64,000 nt of DNA, from contig QHYH01000101.1 of NCBI GenBank assembly GCA_003223215.1, forward strand, positions 1 to 64,000, in the 5' to 3' direction. The DNA comes from Acidobacteriota bacterium. Lineage in GTDB: Bacteria; Acidobacteriota; Terriglobia; Acidiferrales; UBA7541. Both the position numbers and the translations under genes were made by a program. The notes beneath the pieces were generated by a model, which was given only the letters and a program-made list of their open reading frames with translations, ran no database searches and had not been told where the DNA came from. Positions 1 to 8,659 of the stretch are shown here, piece by piece; positions within the stretch are counted from its first letter, which is position 1; the number at the start of each line of letters is the position of its first letter.

Positions 1-171
1 ATTTTGGAACAAGCAGGAACGGCGCGATCAGGCGTCCTGACGCCCACGCCGGGCAATCCAAGAAGTCTCATGTGGGAAGAGCGCACATGGACAGCGATGA
101 ACAAAATGAGGATATTTCGTTCAAGTTGGGCTTGGGAGATCTGACAAAGTGACAAAGTTCAAAGCGGGGCT

Positions 172-2621
172 CTAAACGTCTAGCGCGTCAGTGTCCGAGC
201 TGAACGTGGCATTCACGTTTTTGAAGTGTTCGATAGCCTGTTGGATGTGTGCTAATACGTAATCCCTTCCTGTCTCTGCGGTCTGCAAGAATGGGTTCGA
301 GAGAAACTCCCTCTCTTGAATTAGATACTTAAAGAATGCTTCAACGGCGGTTACGGTTTGATACGACCCGACCTTGCCGCGTATCGATTCGTTCTTCACC
401 ACATCGGTCAAACGGTCAGCAACCCCTTTATCGGTCAGAGGAGTGGTCGGCAGAACTCCATAGAGGTATTCAATTCGACCAGCCAGGACCCGAACATGGA
501 TGAATCCAGACGCTAGGATGCGAACGCAGTCGTCAAATTCCACCTTCCTGAAATTCATGTGGTCAGCGGCAATGAGCTGTCTGTTTAGCAGTAGATTTAG
601 GGCCGCTAGCGTGTCCTCCGGCACATATCCGAGTTTCTGTAAATCTTCGGCGATACTTCGACAGGTGAAGTAACCTTCTAGGCCTATTTGCCCTACGCGC
701 TTGCGATTGCGAGCCAAGGAATAGAGGATTTCGATCAGGAGAAAATTGTCAGGCTTCTGCCAGTCTGGGTCGTAGCTAAAGATATTTGAGATGAAACCGC
801 TGTGGTTACTGAAGAATGCATATTCGGTCCGCATCAAGATTTTGAGGATTCGGCGTTCGCTTATGGAGACTGCTCCGCCACCGATGGCCGTGGAGGTAAG
901 AGCCGCAGGGCTGAGATGACCAGACATGATGATGCTGACAAACATTTCCAAAGCGCGTCTTACATCTCTCCCTGCAAGAGATTCGAGAACGCGTGATATG
1001 TTGCGCTTTCGCTCGAACAGTTCTATGTACAGACCGCGAAGAAATGCTTGCAAGTGAGACTTGTGGTAGCTAACTCGGGCGCCCGTTTCGATGGTGAAGC
1101 TTTGCTTTTCCTTTGCTTCAGCCGCTAGGTATTCGAGGCTCAGTTCCAGGCGCTTTTTTACGACGTCAAGGAACCGCGGTGGCGTTATGTGGAATGTAAT
1201 CCCGGTCCTGAACGTATCAAGTGGTGGTTGATTCTTGTAACGCTCGTAGGTTTCGTCGCGCATCTGTAGAATAACAAAGGAGCGCGTTTTGTGCATAAAC
1301 CAAAGCGCGAGTTGGAATGCATCAAGTTGATTTTTAAGCTCAAGTCGGTCAACGTTGTCCATCACCACAACTAGCACTTCCTTGCGGATGCCAAGGACAT
1401 AGTTTGCGATACCGTCTACCATCTCCGCCGCATCGTCCTGCCACTTGGCTAGGTCCGTTGCCTTAGCCACAGCTGCCTGTTCAGGAGCGTTCTTTTCCAA
1501 TTCGTCATAAATATACTTACGCCTCTGGATGTTGCGCGAAAAAATTCCTCGTAATACTTCTTTGGAAGAGAGATCGAGTGCGGGATTCTCGTACTCAAAG
1601 CCTTCGATGAAGGCTTTGCATAGCCATAGTTCTGCATGAGAAAGGTCCGCTGGGCTAGCATTGAAGTCAACGAACGACCATCTACATCGTCCTTTATGGT
1701 CTTCCGGTTGTAGTACTTCCTTATAACGCCGCGCGAAAAGAGATTTCCCGCTTCCAACCGCGCCTTGAATTATCTGCAACTGTCCTGTCTCGGTACGGAC
1801 GCGCAAGAACTCTTCAATCGCATGGGCGACATGTTCTTCGCGATGGCGGCCGGGCTCCAGCCGCTGCGACAATGTGCCCGTCCTTGTATACAGCCTTTCC
1901 TTGAGCAGCGCTTCCAAGATCTTGTCGTATTCCGTGATCTCTGACGAGGAAACGTACGCGCGCTCGATTATTTCTTTTATGTTTTCCTGATTTGAAGAGA
2001 AAAAATATCTTCGAAGGAGTGGCGACAGGTCGGCGGCGAAGGAATTTGGTGGGCGTCGGGCGGTCAGGAGAGCTTGCCCTCCAGCTGCGTTGTATGAATA
2101 AAAAGATCTTGCGGCGCGCGCACGAGCTAGGCAGCTAAGTGCAAACGCCTGTAGGACGGTGTGGTGACACTGTTTAATCAGATTATCTAGGTCCGAGGAG
2201 CCAACCCGCAAGTTCTTGGCCAGAATCGCGAGGATTGGATTGCAGTCCCAATGTCCAAAGAGGAGGTCTCGACCACTCGTGCTAATTGTGAAGCTGCATG
2301 GGTTGAAGTCAGCAGGATATTTCTGGTTCAAATGTCGCGCGTACAAACTCGCCTCACGAGACGCCGATTCGGAAGACACATCGGGGGCTTTCGCCTCAAC
2401 GATTAAAACTGGAAAACCGTACATCCAGACTGAATAATCGGGGAAGTAGCCGAAGGTCTTCTCCGCTGACTTGTCGAGAATCGTAGGCGCGAGATACTGC
2501 TTTGTGAAAATACGGTCCTGAGGTATCTCAAGATAGACTGAACCCTCAGGAGAGGCATGACAATCTTCTGCTCTACGTCGCTCTCGTTCCCAAGACTCAG
2601 ATTGTCATGGTCAATGTGCAT
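172..2621 (-). pseudogene. HsdR_N-like nuclease domain fused to a P-loop NTPase, frameshifted
   Basis: The main open frame (2424 to 172, 750 codons) carries a Walker A motif GAVGSGKS at residues 221-228 and a Walker B-like stretch VLVVVMDNVDR near 350-360, with a long helical C-terminus. Its first residues, FPVLIVEAKAP, are the ExK half of a type I restriction HsdR N-terminal fold. The same frame stays open upstream of that ATG and reads PDYSVW just before it, supplying the acidic residue of a PD-(D/E)XK site. A good start, MHIDHDNLSLGNESDVEQK at 2621, lies in the frame shifted by one, so an indel at about 2545-2556 splits the gene. No helicase motifs are present, so this is not a normal HsdR. 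A STAND/KAP-like NTPase with a nuclease effector, possibly anti-phage, is my inference. A sequencing error is the alternative to decay. Confidence 0.6.
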
Positions 2622-2893
2622 CGAATCGCGTCCAACAATCCTGCGAATCTTACCCCGAACACTGACCGCACGGATAGTCTCGATGGCTACCGCGCCGTCG
2701 CCGTCAAATCTGATGGCGGGGTGAATCTGTTTTCGCGGCGGCACAACTTGGCTAACCACTGATGAATCCGCCAGACGGATACACGCGGCTCGGCTTCAGA
2801 GATTCGTAACATAACAGGCTTCCGCAAACCGTGCGACATTGGTGCGGCAGCAAATAACCTTCGCTTTTCTGCTCTGGAACCGTCTCTTCTCGT

Positions 2894-3418
2894 TTAGTGC
2901 GGATTGCCGTTCAACTCCTTTTCCAGTCGGTCCACGCGATCTTCGAGGCCGTCGAGTTTTGCCTGCTCGGCCCGCAGTTGTTCCTCGGCCTCCATTTCTG
3001 CGGTTTGCGCTTGCTGTTCTTGCGCCGCTACGGATGGGAGTTCTGTTTTGATCGAAGAAACCTGCTGTTGGGCCTCTTTCTGCTGTGCCGGCGAAGCCTC
3101 ACTGTCGTCTGCGATTTTTTCATAATATTTCATGGTGCCCACCAACTGTCTCTGATGTTCCTGGATCGCCGCGAGTTTTGAACGCACGTCGTTGAGATGT
3201 TGCGAGACACGCGCTACGGTCGCTTCCTGAACCTGCAAGCGATAAAGGAGGACTTGCGCTTTGAGCGCGTATCCATTGGTAGTATGCAAATCCTCTCTCA
3301 GTTGTCGAACCTCCGCCACCAGAGCTTGCATACCTTGTGATTCGCTCGAAGTGGATTGACCCAAGCCAGACGCGGAGAAAAGTAAGAAACATAGAACAAA
3401 GACCCAAGGGCGACTCAT
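2894..3418 (-). CDS. Secreted coiled-coil protein of unknown function
   Basis: A 174-residue protein. It opens with a clear signal peptide (charged MSRPW, then a hydrophobic VFVLCFLLFSASG core, cleavage likely near GLGQ). The remainder is almost entirely Gln-, Glu- and Ala-rich heptad sequence, predicted to form long coiled coils, with the final helix DRVDRLEKEL at the end. It is probably periplasmic. No catalytic motif is visible and I do not recognise a family. It stands alone between the NTPase relic and the zinc-ribbon gene, all on the minus strand. Confidence 0.7.
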   Translation of the reverse strand: MSRPWVFVLCFLLFSASGLGQSTSSESQGMQALVAEVRQLREDLHTTNGYALKAQVLLYRLQVQEATVARVSQHLNDVRSKLAAIQEHQRQLVGTMKYYEKIADDSEASPAQQKEAQQQVSSIKTELPSVAAQEQQAQTAEMEAEEQLRAEQAKLDGLEDRVDRLEKELNGNPH

Positions 3419-3597
3419 GGTTCACCTCCCCAAAAATTCTATGTGTGAAACCGGCAGAAAGAATTATAGGTCCGTAGCGTGCGGGGGAAACCCCAGAATA
3501 CCCCAACGTCCCTTTGCACGGTACTGCGGGCAGCCCGTGGGCTGCGGTGTTAACGTGTTGCTGGTAGGGTGGCTCGTATCGCGGGATTCAGTATCGG

Positions 3598-3774
3598 TTA
3601 GCGTTGTTGGCTAGGCTCGGCCTGGGGCGGTTTGCCCGGCGAGTCATCGATGCGAAGTTCGGCTCCACACTGCCGACACTTCGGATTCTGCTTCCAGTCC
3701 GCGACGACGTAACGCTTGCCACAGCTCGGGCACCGATAGCGCCGCGTGAGTTGCCAGTCTCTCGCGGTATCCAT
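3598..3774 (-). CDS. Small zinc-ribbon protein, 58 residues
   Basis: A short frame starting ATG at 3774 (MDTARDWQL) and ending TAA at 3598. It contains two CxxC knuckles, CPSC near residues 15-18 and CRQC near 33-36, separated by 14 residues that include a basic and aromatic stretch. This spacing fits a rubredoxin-like or zinc-ribbon fold. The C-terminal tail is hydrophilic and Pro/Gln-rich. The gene begins about 50 bases beyond the 3' edge of the group II intron remnant and on the same strand, so its natural promoter may have been displaced by the intron. Function unknown; nucleic-acid or protein binding is the usual role of such ribbons. Confidence 0.6.
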   Translation of the reverse strand: MDTARDWQLTRRYRCPSCGKRYVVADWKQNPKCRQCGAELRIDDSPGKPPQAEPSQQR

Positions 3775-3833
3775 GAGCGGCTATCCTAGCATAAGCATTC
3801 AGAGGCTTGACAAGAGGCATTCGAGTCGCGGTA

Positions 3834-3897
3834 GGGACGACCATCGCTGATCGCCCCCCGCACAGAACCGTACGAGCGGCATTAACGCATACGGCTC
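3834..3897 (-). ncRNA. Group II intron domains V and VI
   Basis: Read on the minus strand, bases 3897-3865 begin GAGCCGTA and end TACGGTTC. These pair over eight bases (one G-U) with a two-base CG bulge on the 3' side, as in domain V. The apical part is degenerate compared with intact introns. After a G-rich linker, 3857-3849 and 3842-3834 pair over nine bases around a six-base loop (AGCGAT), matching domain VI, followed by TACC at the presumed 3' end. Confidence 0.65.
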
Positions 3898-3957
3898 CCA
3901 CCTTGGATGATTGACGAGGAGGACGGCTCCTCGCACACCGCGCAATCCTTGGAACAC

Positions 3958-4197
3958 TCACTTCCCCGCGCTGTGTCGGGCTGTGTCAGATTGAACGATG
4001 TTCTCCTTGGCCCGCGCCCTTTTCTCCCCAGACTCCGCCGAAGATCGCACTTCTTTGTTCGTCTGGTTCATCGATAGTATGGCGCGGTCCGACTCCTCCA
4101 GAGCGTGCGCGTCCGCCGTGTGGCTTTGCGCCTTCGCGGACCGGCCTCGTTCCCTTGCGGGCCGAGGCGCTCCAGAGGTCTCCCGGTTCTCGTGCAT
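3958..4197 (-). pseudogene. ltrA: N-terminal fragment of a group II intron reverse transcriptase/maturase
   Basis: A 79-codon frame that reads like the leader of group II intron-encoded proteins: MHENRETSG at the start, then EESDRAILSMNQTNKE and KRARAKENIVQSDTA. It ends at TAA before any reverse transcriptase motif (no YADD and no maturase domain follow). Downstream sequence jumps within about 60 bases to domain V, so the catalytic region was deleted. The protein is non-functional; the call rests on my recognition of this conserved leader. Confidence 0.65.
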
Positions 4198-4493
4198 GTT
4201 GTTTCTCAGCGTGCGCAGGTTCTACGACTACGCAGGACCGACTGCTCGCTCGCGATTATCGCGTAACAGCCGTGTTGCCTTCCTCCAATCAGGAGAGAGT
4301 CGGCGTCCTGGTTTTGCGTTTTTCGAAGTTCAATAGCCCGGCCCACCGATACCCCTGTCTACGCTTCGGGCGACACCTCGCGATGTCACCTGCAAGACTG
4401 AGGGCCAAGATGGAGTCGCTGTCTCCTTTCTTGTGGGACTCTTTCATTCCCTACGACACGCCGGTTTAACCGGGCGAACCCGGCGCTCCCTGA

Positions 4494-4523
4494 TTGACGC
4501 TAGGATTGGCTGCTTGCTACGAT
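4494..4523 (+). promoter_or_regulatory. Putative sigma-70 promoter for the PilZ gene
   Basis: TTGACG at 4494-4499 and TACGAT at 4518-4523 are separated by 18 bases, close to the sigma-70 consensus. The predicted start of transcription lies about 50 bases before the PilZ start codon. It lies just outside the 5' edge of the intron remnant. Confidence 0.45.
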
Positions 4524-4579
4524 ACGGGGAACCCCAGCGTATTTGCATCCCAAGCACCACGTCGATAAAGTGAGGCCGC

Positions 4580-4900
4580 ATGCTGGATGCCCGGAGACAT
4601 CCGCGCACCCCTGAGCAATTCCTGGTGCTAATCTTTGCCGTGCATGCTCCGCACGTCGGCGAGTTAGCCTCCGTCGAAAATGTTAGTTCTCATGGAGTGC
4701 GCGTGGCGACGGAGCGATCTTGGGAGGCTGACTCGCATGTAGGCCTCAAATCGCCCACTGGTAACACATGGGCCAGGGCGAGAGTAGTTTACTGTCTGCC
4801 GCACAGTCCGAAAGGATTTGCCGTTGGACTGGACTTCCTAACACAGACAAGTGAATGGGATACGCTGAGCGAGCTTCTAGCTACCAAACAACGGAAGTAA
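4580..4900 (+). CDS. PilZ-domain protein
   Basis: A 106-residue single-domain protein. It has an N-terminal RRHPRTP basic stretch, then SVENVSSHGVRV (the PilZ core strand region that normally reads D/N-x-S-x-x-G), and VVYC...KGFAVGLDF near the C-terminus. PilZ domains bind cyclic di-GMP. The RxxxR and (D/N)xSxxG elements are both recognisable here, though the second is NVSSHG. Short stand-alone PilZ proteins adapt c-di-GMP signals to motility or polysaccharide outputs by protein contact. No partner gene is adjacent. Confidence 0.7.
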   Translation: MLDARRHPRTPEQFLVLIFAVHAPHVGELASVENVSSHGVRVATERSWEADSHVGLKSPTGNTWARARVVYCLPHSPKGFAVGLDFLTQTSEWDTLSELLATKQRK

Positions 4901-5034
4901 CCCGCGCGGCTTCGTCGGACAAGCGTGCCTGCGAAGGTGTTGAGCCCATTTGCGCCCATTTGCGCCTCCCGGTGCTCTACAGTGTCCGCATTCCCGTATT
5001 CTGGCGGTTAAGCTTTTGCGCCCTCTGGGCCCAC

Positions 5035-5625
5035 CTACGCTGCGCCTGTCTCGGTGGAGTTTGCGAACCGTTCCGTGACAATCGGTAGCCAGCTTTCGGG
5101 GCCGTTCTGTAGCGCGTTGTAATCGGCATTGGTCATTTGCTGGCAAGGCGGATTCATGGCAAGAATCTTGACCTGCGGATAGTTCGCCTTGAGCCAATCA
5201 ACAATTTCTCTTCTGGTTTCTTCAGTCGCTGCGTGACCCACGATAAAGAGGTCGTAATGCTGAATCGAGCTTAAAAGAACCTTGGCGGCTTCGTTGCCCA
5301 ATACAGAGATAACGCCATATCCACGGCTCCTGAGCACTTCGGTTCTTCGAAGTCCTGCTGCTTCGTCGTAGGAAATCTGGAAAATCCGCTTGATCGTTCG
5401 CTTTGCCGAAGGCACATTCATTTGCGCCACAACCTGGTGTGTTTTTTCATCGGAGGCCAAGCATTCGTTCGTAGTGCGTTTCGATAGCTCTTCGGCGGCG
5501 AGCTTGGCAAACTCCAGCCCGGAGACGGCGGCTCTCTTGATGGTGGAACCATCAGGCATGACTTCAAAAATATCGTACGCCCGATACACTGCTACACCTC
5601 TCCTGGCCTCCTGCACTGGCGTCAA
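5035..5625 (-). CDS. Degenerate response-regulator receiver protein
   Basis: A 196-residue protein with two parts. Residues about 10-70 form a small alpha/beta module (YDIFEVMPDGS...SGLEFAKLAAEELSKR). Residues about 78-180 read like a receiver domain: IFQISYDEA, RTEVLRSRGYGV, YDLFIVGHAA, and VKILAMNPP. The position that normally carries the phosphoacceptor aspartate is a glycine (LFIVGHA), so classical phosphorylation is unlikely. Such pseudo-receivers act by protein interaction. The fusion of the small N-terminal module to a receiver is notable. It is monocistronic and convergent with the PilZ gene. Confidence 0.55.
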   Translation of the reverse strand: MTPVQEARRGVAVYRAYDIFEVMPDGSTIKRAAVSGLEFAKLAAEELSKRTTNECLASDEKTHQVVAQMNVPSAKRTIKRIFQISYDEAAGLRRTEVLRSRGYGVISVLGNEAAKVLLSSIQHYDLFIVGHAATEETRREIVDWLKANYPQVKILAMNPPCQQMTNADYNALQNGPESWLPIVTERFANSTETGAA

Positions 5626-6337
5626 CGATGGCTCTGCGCTGGTGCGGAGCGCCGGAAGTTCACTATTTGAAAGTCAAGCTTGCGCTGTGGCTACTTGGTC
5701 AAAAGCGTAGACCCACGAGGTGAGCGTCGTCAAGGACTCGCGCCAGAGCATGATCGCAATTTGTCACCATCCAAGGCCCTAATCTTCGGCGGAAAAGACA
5801 TAGCAAACGAAGATTCCCCTAAAAACCTCAGCGTTTACGCGGCTTCTGCCACTTCTCAACAGGAACGGACAGTCGTTCACTTACCGGCAGATTGGCGAAC
5901 GGCATCGTTGACGATGCGAGTAGAAGGAGCACGTCGGAGAAGCCTGATCGGGTACTGGCCCTTTAATAGGACTTTACCGGTAAGCGTTTATCAGGCAAGC
6001 GGATTATGCCGCCGCTCGTTTTGCACAGAAGCATTTTTCGATTCTCCTTGACACGCACGTCCGCGAGGAACAGGATCACTTCGAAGTTTCGCCCTTTGAG
6101 GTGAGACTCCCGCTCCGTAGTCTAACCGCAGTTTCTTTAACAGCTAAGCTCTGCGTCGAGCGCCAAGAGGGCAGTACGTCCTCGACTCGTTTTTCTCCGC
6201 CCGCGCCGGGCCTAACCTTCTGTCCCGACGTAGAGAACTGCACGCCCAGGACCGCAGCGGTTCCAGGCCATAACATTCGAGCCCGACTCGCTTCATGCGA
6301 AGATAGATTTCGAATTTCTCAAAAAGGAGAACACCCC
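5626..6337. other. Long intergenic stretch with a possible gene fragment
   Basis: No complete gene is convincing here. On the plus strand, the frame that later becomes the SnoaL-like ORF is open from about 5987 and reads protein-like (ADYAAARFAQKHFSILLDTH, then HFEVSPFEVRLPLRSL). It lacks a good start and degenerates before 6300, so it may be a relic of a gene 5' to the SnoaL gene. The rest shows nothing I can assign. Confidence 0.3.
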
Positions 6338-6787
6338 ATGTCAGAAGTAAACAAAACTATCGTCCGTCGTCTGTTTGAAGAAGTTTGGAACAAGGGCAAT
6401 CTGTCAGTGGCAGACGAGCTCTTTACCCCCAACTGCGAACATCATGACGCTTCGTCACCCGATTTTGGGCGTGGCCCGGAGAGTGAAAAGAAAAGAGCGA
6501 CGCTCTACCGCACTGCTTTCCCCGACCTTCGATTGACGATCGAGGACATCATTGCCGAAGGCGAAACTGTGATTGCCCGTTGGTCCTGTCGGGGTACGCA
6601 TAAAGGCGATCTCAGCGGCATTGCGCCAACGGGGAAGCAGGTCACCATCTCCGGGGTAAGCATCGCCCGCTTCAGTGGAAGCAAGATGGCAGAAGGCTGG
6701 ATCAACTGGGACGCTCTGGGCCTTATGCAGCAGCTCGGCGTCGTCCCTGAGCTTGCCAAAGCCAAAGCCGTTGCAGCGAAGCCTTAA
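6338..6787 (+). CDS. SnoaL-like / ester cyclase family protein
   Basis: A 149-residue NTF2-fold protein starting at ATG 6338. A strong AAAGGAGA ribosome site at 6324-6330 decides this start over longer in-frame options. Family hallmarks are NKTIVRRLFEEVWNKGN at the N-terminus, CEHHDAS in the first strand, GRGPES then YRTAFPDLRLTIEDI, and the paired TVIARWSCRGTH strand. SnoaL-like proteins include polyketide cyclases and many orphan enzymes; the substrate cannot be told here. It is followed by a rho-independent terminator, so it is a single-gene unit. Confidence 0.75.
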   Translation: MSEVNKTIVRRLFEEVWNKGNLSVADELFTPNCEHHDASSPDFGRGPESEKKRATLYRTAFPDLRLTIEDIIAEGETVIARWSCRGTHKGDLSGIAPTGKQVTISGVSIARFSGSKMAEGWINWDALGLMQQLGVVPELAKAKAVAAKP

Positions 6788-6817
6788 CCTTTCGGAGAGC
6801 TTTCCAATCTTTCTCAC

Positions 6818-6847
6818 GGGAGCGGGCTCCCTCCGCTCCCATTTTTT
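6818..6847 (+). terminator. Rho-independent terminator after the SnoaL-like gene
   Basis: GGGAGCGG at 6818-6825 pairs perfectly with CCGCTCCC at 6833-6840 around a seven-base loop, and is followed directly by ATTTTTT. This is a textbook GC stem plus U-tract, 30 bases beyond the SnoaL stop codon. Confidence 0.8.
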
Positions 6848-7030
6848 CTTCGGAATCGGCTCCCGGCTTCCACTCGACCGTCGGCGGTCACTTGCCTGTG
6901 TAGTCGGGTTACCGTACAAGTGAAATCGGTCACGGCACTTGTCCGGTTTCCGCGTTATGTCAGACCTTTACTTCCGCCGCCGGGTGCACGGGGCGCGCTT
7001 TTGCGCTAAGATTCATGCAGGAGTCGTGCT

Positions 7031-7258
7031 GTGGGAGAGTTCAGCGCCATTCATTGGTTTGTCCTCACCGTGATTCTGTTGCTGTTCGGCGGTAGAAAAA
7101 TCCGTGAAATGATGCGCCACCTCGGTAACGGCCCACGTGGCGGACCTCCAACGCATCCGCTTCCTGTGACGAGCGCTATAGAAACCTCGCGTGGTTCAGG
7201 AACCGGAGAAAAAGAACGCGCCTGGCAATTCGTCCTTCGGCCTTGGCGTCAACGCTAA
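7031..7258 (+). CDS. TatA/TatE-like protein, orphan
   Basis: 75 residues from a GTG start. The N-terminus FSAIHWFVLTVILLLFGGRK has the TatA layout: a short periplasmic lead, one membrane helix, an FG hinge and a basic amphipathic helix (REMMRHLGNG). The tail is Gly/Pro/Ser-rich and polar. TatA oligomers form the twin-arginine export pore with TatB and TatC, but no tatB or tatC lies in this window. The helix after the hinge is shorter and less acidic than in canonical TatA, so a specialised or decaying copy is possible. Confidence 0.55.
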   Translation: MGEFSAIHWFVLTVILLLFGGRKIREMMRHLGNGPRGGPPTHPLPVTSAIETSRGSGTGEKERAWQFVLRPWRQR

Positions 7259-7394
7259 CGCAGGTTAACCGGCGATTTCGAAATCCACTTCTCCGGTAAC
7301 CGCGTTTACCAGGGCCTTCGAGAAGAAGCAGCTTTTTGTTGATGGATAGGCATCATAGAATTTGCTTTTTGGGAAGTAGGAGGGATTCCTGATT

Positions 7395-8069
7395 GTGGCA
7401 CGCGCATCTGGCGTCATCTGCGGGACGTCGCTGGCGACCGTATGCCTCCTGTCCACACTTTGCGGTCAGACCTCCCGGTATCCAATCGAGTCTGCGAGCG
7501 CCCTCGTTGAACAGTTCGAGAGCACGACGCTATTCTGGAAGCAATTTGAGATGGCCAAGAAGATTGTCGTGCTTCATGACAAGAGCGTGCTTCAACCCCT
7601 CGAATCGTGGCTTGGCAACGAGGACATGCACCGCAGAGGCAACGCGGCGTTCATTTTCGCTAGCCTCGGAGATGATCGGGGGTTCCAGGTTATCAAGGCT
7701 CTTCTGGAGGACCGCTCGGCTAAACGTGCTGTGTTCGAGATCGACAGCACGGGCCGACCGAGTCTAAGGCGACAGCTTCGTGAGGACCGTTATTACGCCG
7801 CGCACCTTCTCGGAGATCTAAAGGACCCCCGAGCGGTTCCCATGCTGGTGCCCTTATTGAAAGACGAAGAAGTCAATTTGATTGTTCCTTGGTCATTGGG
7901 AGAAATTGGCGACAAATCAGCGATTCCTCCGTTGATTGAAGCGCTAGCTGACAGTCGTCTGGAAATGCGCGCCGCAGCTCTTCGCGCTCTTGAGAAGCTC
8001 GAAGCTAAGGAATGTCGCCCACCGCTGCGGCAAATCGAGGACGGCTGCACCATCGCCGTGAATCCATGA
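7395..8069 (+). CDS. Secreted HEAT-repeat protein
   Basis: 224 residues from a GTG start, with an N-terminal hydrophobic segment (GVICGTSLATVCLLSTLCGQ) that looks like a signal peptide, possibly a lipoprotein signal at LSTLC. The body has repeated helix pairs typical of HEAT/PBS-lyase-like repeats: RRGNAAFIFASLGDDRGF, YYAAHLLGDLKDPRAVPMLV, VPWSLGEIGDKSAIPPLIEA, RAAALRALEKLEAKE. These repeats build a curved binding scaffold. No enzymatic residues are seen. Its start lies within the AT-richer accessory region and it has no partner gene. Confidence 0.65.
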   Translation: MARASGVICGTSLATVCLLSTLCGQTSRYPIESASALVEQFESTTLFWKQFEMAKKIVVLHDKSVLQPLESWLGNEDMHRRGNAAFIFASLGDDRGFQVIKALLEDRSAKRAVFEIDSTGRPSLRRQLREDRYYAAHLLGDLKDPRAVPMLVPLLKDEEVNLIVPWSLGEIGDKSAIPPLIEALADSRLEMRAAALRALEKLEAKECRPPLRQIEDGCTIAVNP

Positions 8070-8233
8070 TGGTGAGGGGCCGGGGAAGCTCGCGGCGCAT
8101 ACGTGGTGCGTTAGCTCTAACCTTCGTCATCTTCTGCGTGTCGCCCTGTCGCACTAAGTCCCGCCGGTGATGAGCTGACGCTGAAGACAATGGTGAATCC
8201 ACTAGAGTTTGTGCCTACCTGCCCGGTTAGTAC

Positions 8234-8396
8234 AAAAATTACCGGCCAAACGCTTGGTGGACCGCAAGTGCAATTGAATAAGAGAGTTTGGCCGGTAATT
8301 TTTGACATTACTGGTCCAATCTGTGCACGCACCTTTAAACTATAGATTTGCAAACAGTTGATCTCGATGCGGGCATCACGATTGGCCAGTAATGTC
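8234..8396. repeat. Two adjacent palindromes built from four copies of one motif
   Basis: Bases 8234-8251 and 8286-8303 are a perfect 18-base inverted repeat (AAAAATTACCGGCCAAAC) with a 34-base loop. Directly beside it, 8304-8321 and 8380-8396 form a second 17-base inverted repeat with one bulged T and a 58-base loop. All four arms share ATTAC(C/T)GG(T)CCAA, in alternating orientation. This lies in the 590-base gap between the HEAT-repeat and lipoprotein genes; the rest of the gap has no convincing ORF. A small non-autonomous element or a multi-site recombinase or regulator target would look like this. Confidence 0.65.
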
Positions 8397-8659
8397 GCGT
8401 TACCGGAAAAGTCCCTCCCAGTACTCACATGGCCTTACAATCCGGCGCGGTCATGGCAGCTGGATAGCCTTTGCGAGTTAGAATCCCTGCCTTGAAAAAG
8501 GGCCCAAACGTGGAACCGATTCAACGTACGCACCGGGGACAAGACGCAACAACCGCTAATGCGGGCGCGCACCACCAAACCGTGAAATCTCTCTGGCAAC
8601 TGTGGAACGAACGGCGCTAGACTAGAAATCCCTCCTGGCACGCATGGTATTATCCGCGC

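Larger units (their letters stand above)
3828..4460 (-). mobile_element. Internally deleted group II intron remnant
   Basis: Three parts of a bacterial group II intron lie in the right order on the minus strand: a 5' structured leader (about 4460 to 4200), the first 79 codons of the intron-encoded protein (4197-3958), and a domain V/VI-like 3' end (3897 to about 3830). Nearly the whole reverse transcriptase, maturase and endonuclease coding region is missing, so the intron cannot move on its own. Both outer ends are approximate because I could not identify exon junctions. It sits between the zinc-ribbon gene and the PilZ gene. Confidence 0.7.
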
